Made by a program: the position numbers and the translations under genes | Assembly: GCA_003661125.1 (NCBI GenBank) | Contig: QMVO01000089.1 | Location: 1 to 6,965 of the forward strand | Reading direction: 5' to 3' | Origin: Methanosarcinales archaeon | GTDB lineage: Archaea > Halobacteriota > Syntropharchaeia > Alkanophagales > Methanospirareceae | DNA length: 6,965 nucleotides | Shown: in pieces, positions 6,583-6,965 of the stretch | Numbering within the stretch: position 1 is the stretch's first letter | How the letters are laid out: every line of letters begins with the position of its first letter | The notes under the pieces: generated by a model | What the model saw: the letters and a program-made list of their open reading frames with translations, nothing else | Told to the model about the DNA's origin: nothing | Databases searched by the model: none

Positions 6583-6965
6583 ATGGACAAAGAGATAGAG
6601 CATTTAAATTTACAGGCACAGGAATACTCAAAGCGAATAAATGACGTTCTGAACGAAATCACGCGAGTTATTGTTGGTCAGGAATCCGTATTGGTGAAAT
6701 TGCTGCTCTGTCTCGTTGCCAATGGGCATGTTCTCCTTGAAGGTGTCCCTGGGCTGGCAAAGACATTGATGGTGAAGACGTTATCAGAGACTCTTTCCGC
6801 GAGTTTCCGCAGAATTCAGTTTACGCCCGACTTGCTGCCCGCGGACATCATCGGGACGAAGATATACGACCACCGCACGGCGAGTTTTACCACGCAGAAA
6901 GGACCCATATTCGCTAATTTCGTACTCGCAGATGAGATAAACAGAGCTCCACCAAAGGTTCAATC
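6583..6965 (+). CDS. MoxR-type AAA+ ATPase, N-terminal part (3' truncated)
   Basis: The frame runs from ATG 6583 off the end of the window; 127 complete codons are visible, against roughly 310-340 for the family. Residues 1-28 are a helical lead-in, followed by VIVGQE (29-34). The Walker A motif is GVPGLAKT (54-61). The conserved IQFTPDLLPADIIGT (78-92) follows, then KGPIFANF (106-113). Walker B is VLADEIN (114-120), followed by RAPPKVQ. This wording fits the 'MoxR proper' branch. MoxR ATPases act as chaperone-like remodelers, typically with VWA-domain or DUF58 partners encoded next door, often for complex assembly or envelope functions. The expected partner would lie downstream, outside the window. 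Sensor and arginine-finger regions are not visible. It may be co-transcribed with the DUF167 gene 35 nt upstream. Confidence 0.93.
   Translation, partial: MDKEIEHLNLQAQEYSKRINDVLNEITRVIVGQESVLVKLLLCLVANGHVLLEGVPGLAKTLMVKTLSETLSASFRRIQFTPDLLPADIIGTKIYDHRTASFTTQKGPIFANFVLADEINRAPPKVQ

Noticed and set aside
6301..6631. Two minus-strand open frames overlapping the DUF167 gene.
   Set aside because: DUF167 motifs in the plus frame are unambiguous; the antisense frames show no family features.
3310..6965. NorD-like gene and MoxR ATPase as one MoxR-VWA operon.
   Set aside because: A minus-strand gene separates them, the VWA domain is absent, and the ATPase looks like 'MoxR proper' rather than the NorQ/CbbQ type that usually pairs with NorD.

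Overview
The window looks archaeal. The reasons are AT-rich TATA-like elements upstream of the genes, few Shine-Dalgarno sequences, a β-CASP metallo-hydrolase of a type I associate with methanogen-related Euryarchaeota, and an oxidoreductase ending in HdrD-type (heterodisulfide reductase) cysteine-rich domains. A methanogen or an anaerobic methane/alkane-oxidising relative (Methanosarcinales, ANME-1 or Syntrophoarchaeum-like) would fit. This is inference from gene content; there is no rRNA or tRNA to anchor taxonomy.

Layout: (1) 1-417, plus strand, the C-terminal end of an NDH-2-like FAD NADH dehydrogenase, cut by the window edge. (2) 430-3201, minus strand, a 923-residue fusion of a GltD-like NAD(P)H/FAD module with an HdrD-like Fe-S/CCG module; its 3' end meets gene 1 with a 12-nt gap. 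(3) 3202-3309, a 108-nt AT-rich divergent promoter region. (4) 3310-4890, plus strand, a helical-repeat protein ending in a NorD-like segment with an HEEAH motif but no von Willebrand A (VWA) domain. (5) 4931-6280, minus strand, an MBL/β-CASP protein resembling RNase J, convergent with gene 4. (6) 6332-6547, plus strand, a small DUF167/YggU protein. (7) 6583-6965, plus strand, the N-terminal 127 residues of a MoxR-type AAA+ ATPase, cut by the window edge.

Genes 1 and 2 share a redox theme (NADH, flavin, Fe-S, thiol/disulfide) but are transcribed towards each other, so they are not one operon. Genes 6 and 7 could be co-transcribed. Genes 4 and 7 come from broad families often linked in MoxR-VWA systems, but they are separated here, the ATPase is not the usual NorD partner type, and the VWA domain of gene 4 is missing.

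The most interesting items are the gene 2 fusion, which encodes a possible one-chain NAD(P)H-linked disulfide or heterodisulfide reductase, and gene 4, with ten tandem repeats on what looks like an amputated NorD-like protein. No insertion sequence, CRISPR array, tRNA or rRNA was seen, and no gene-free stretch exceeds 300 bases.
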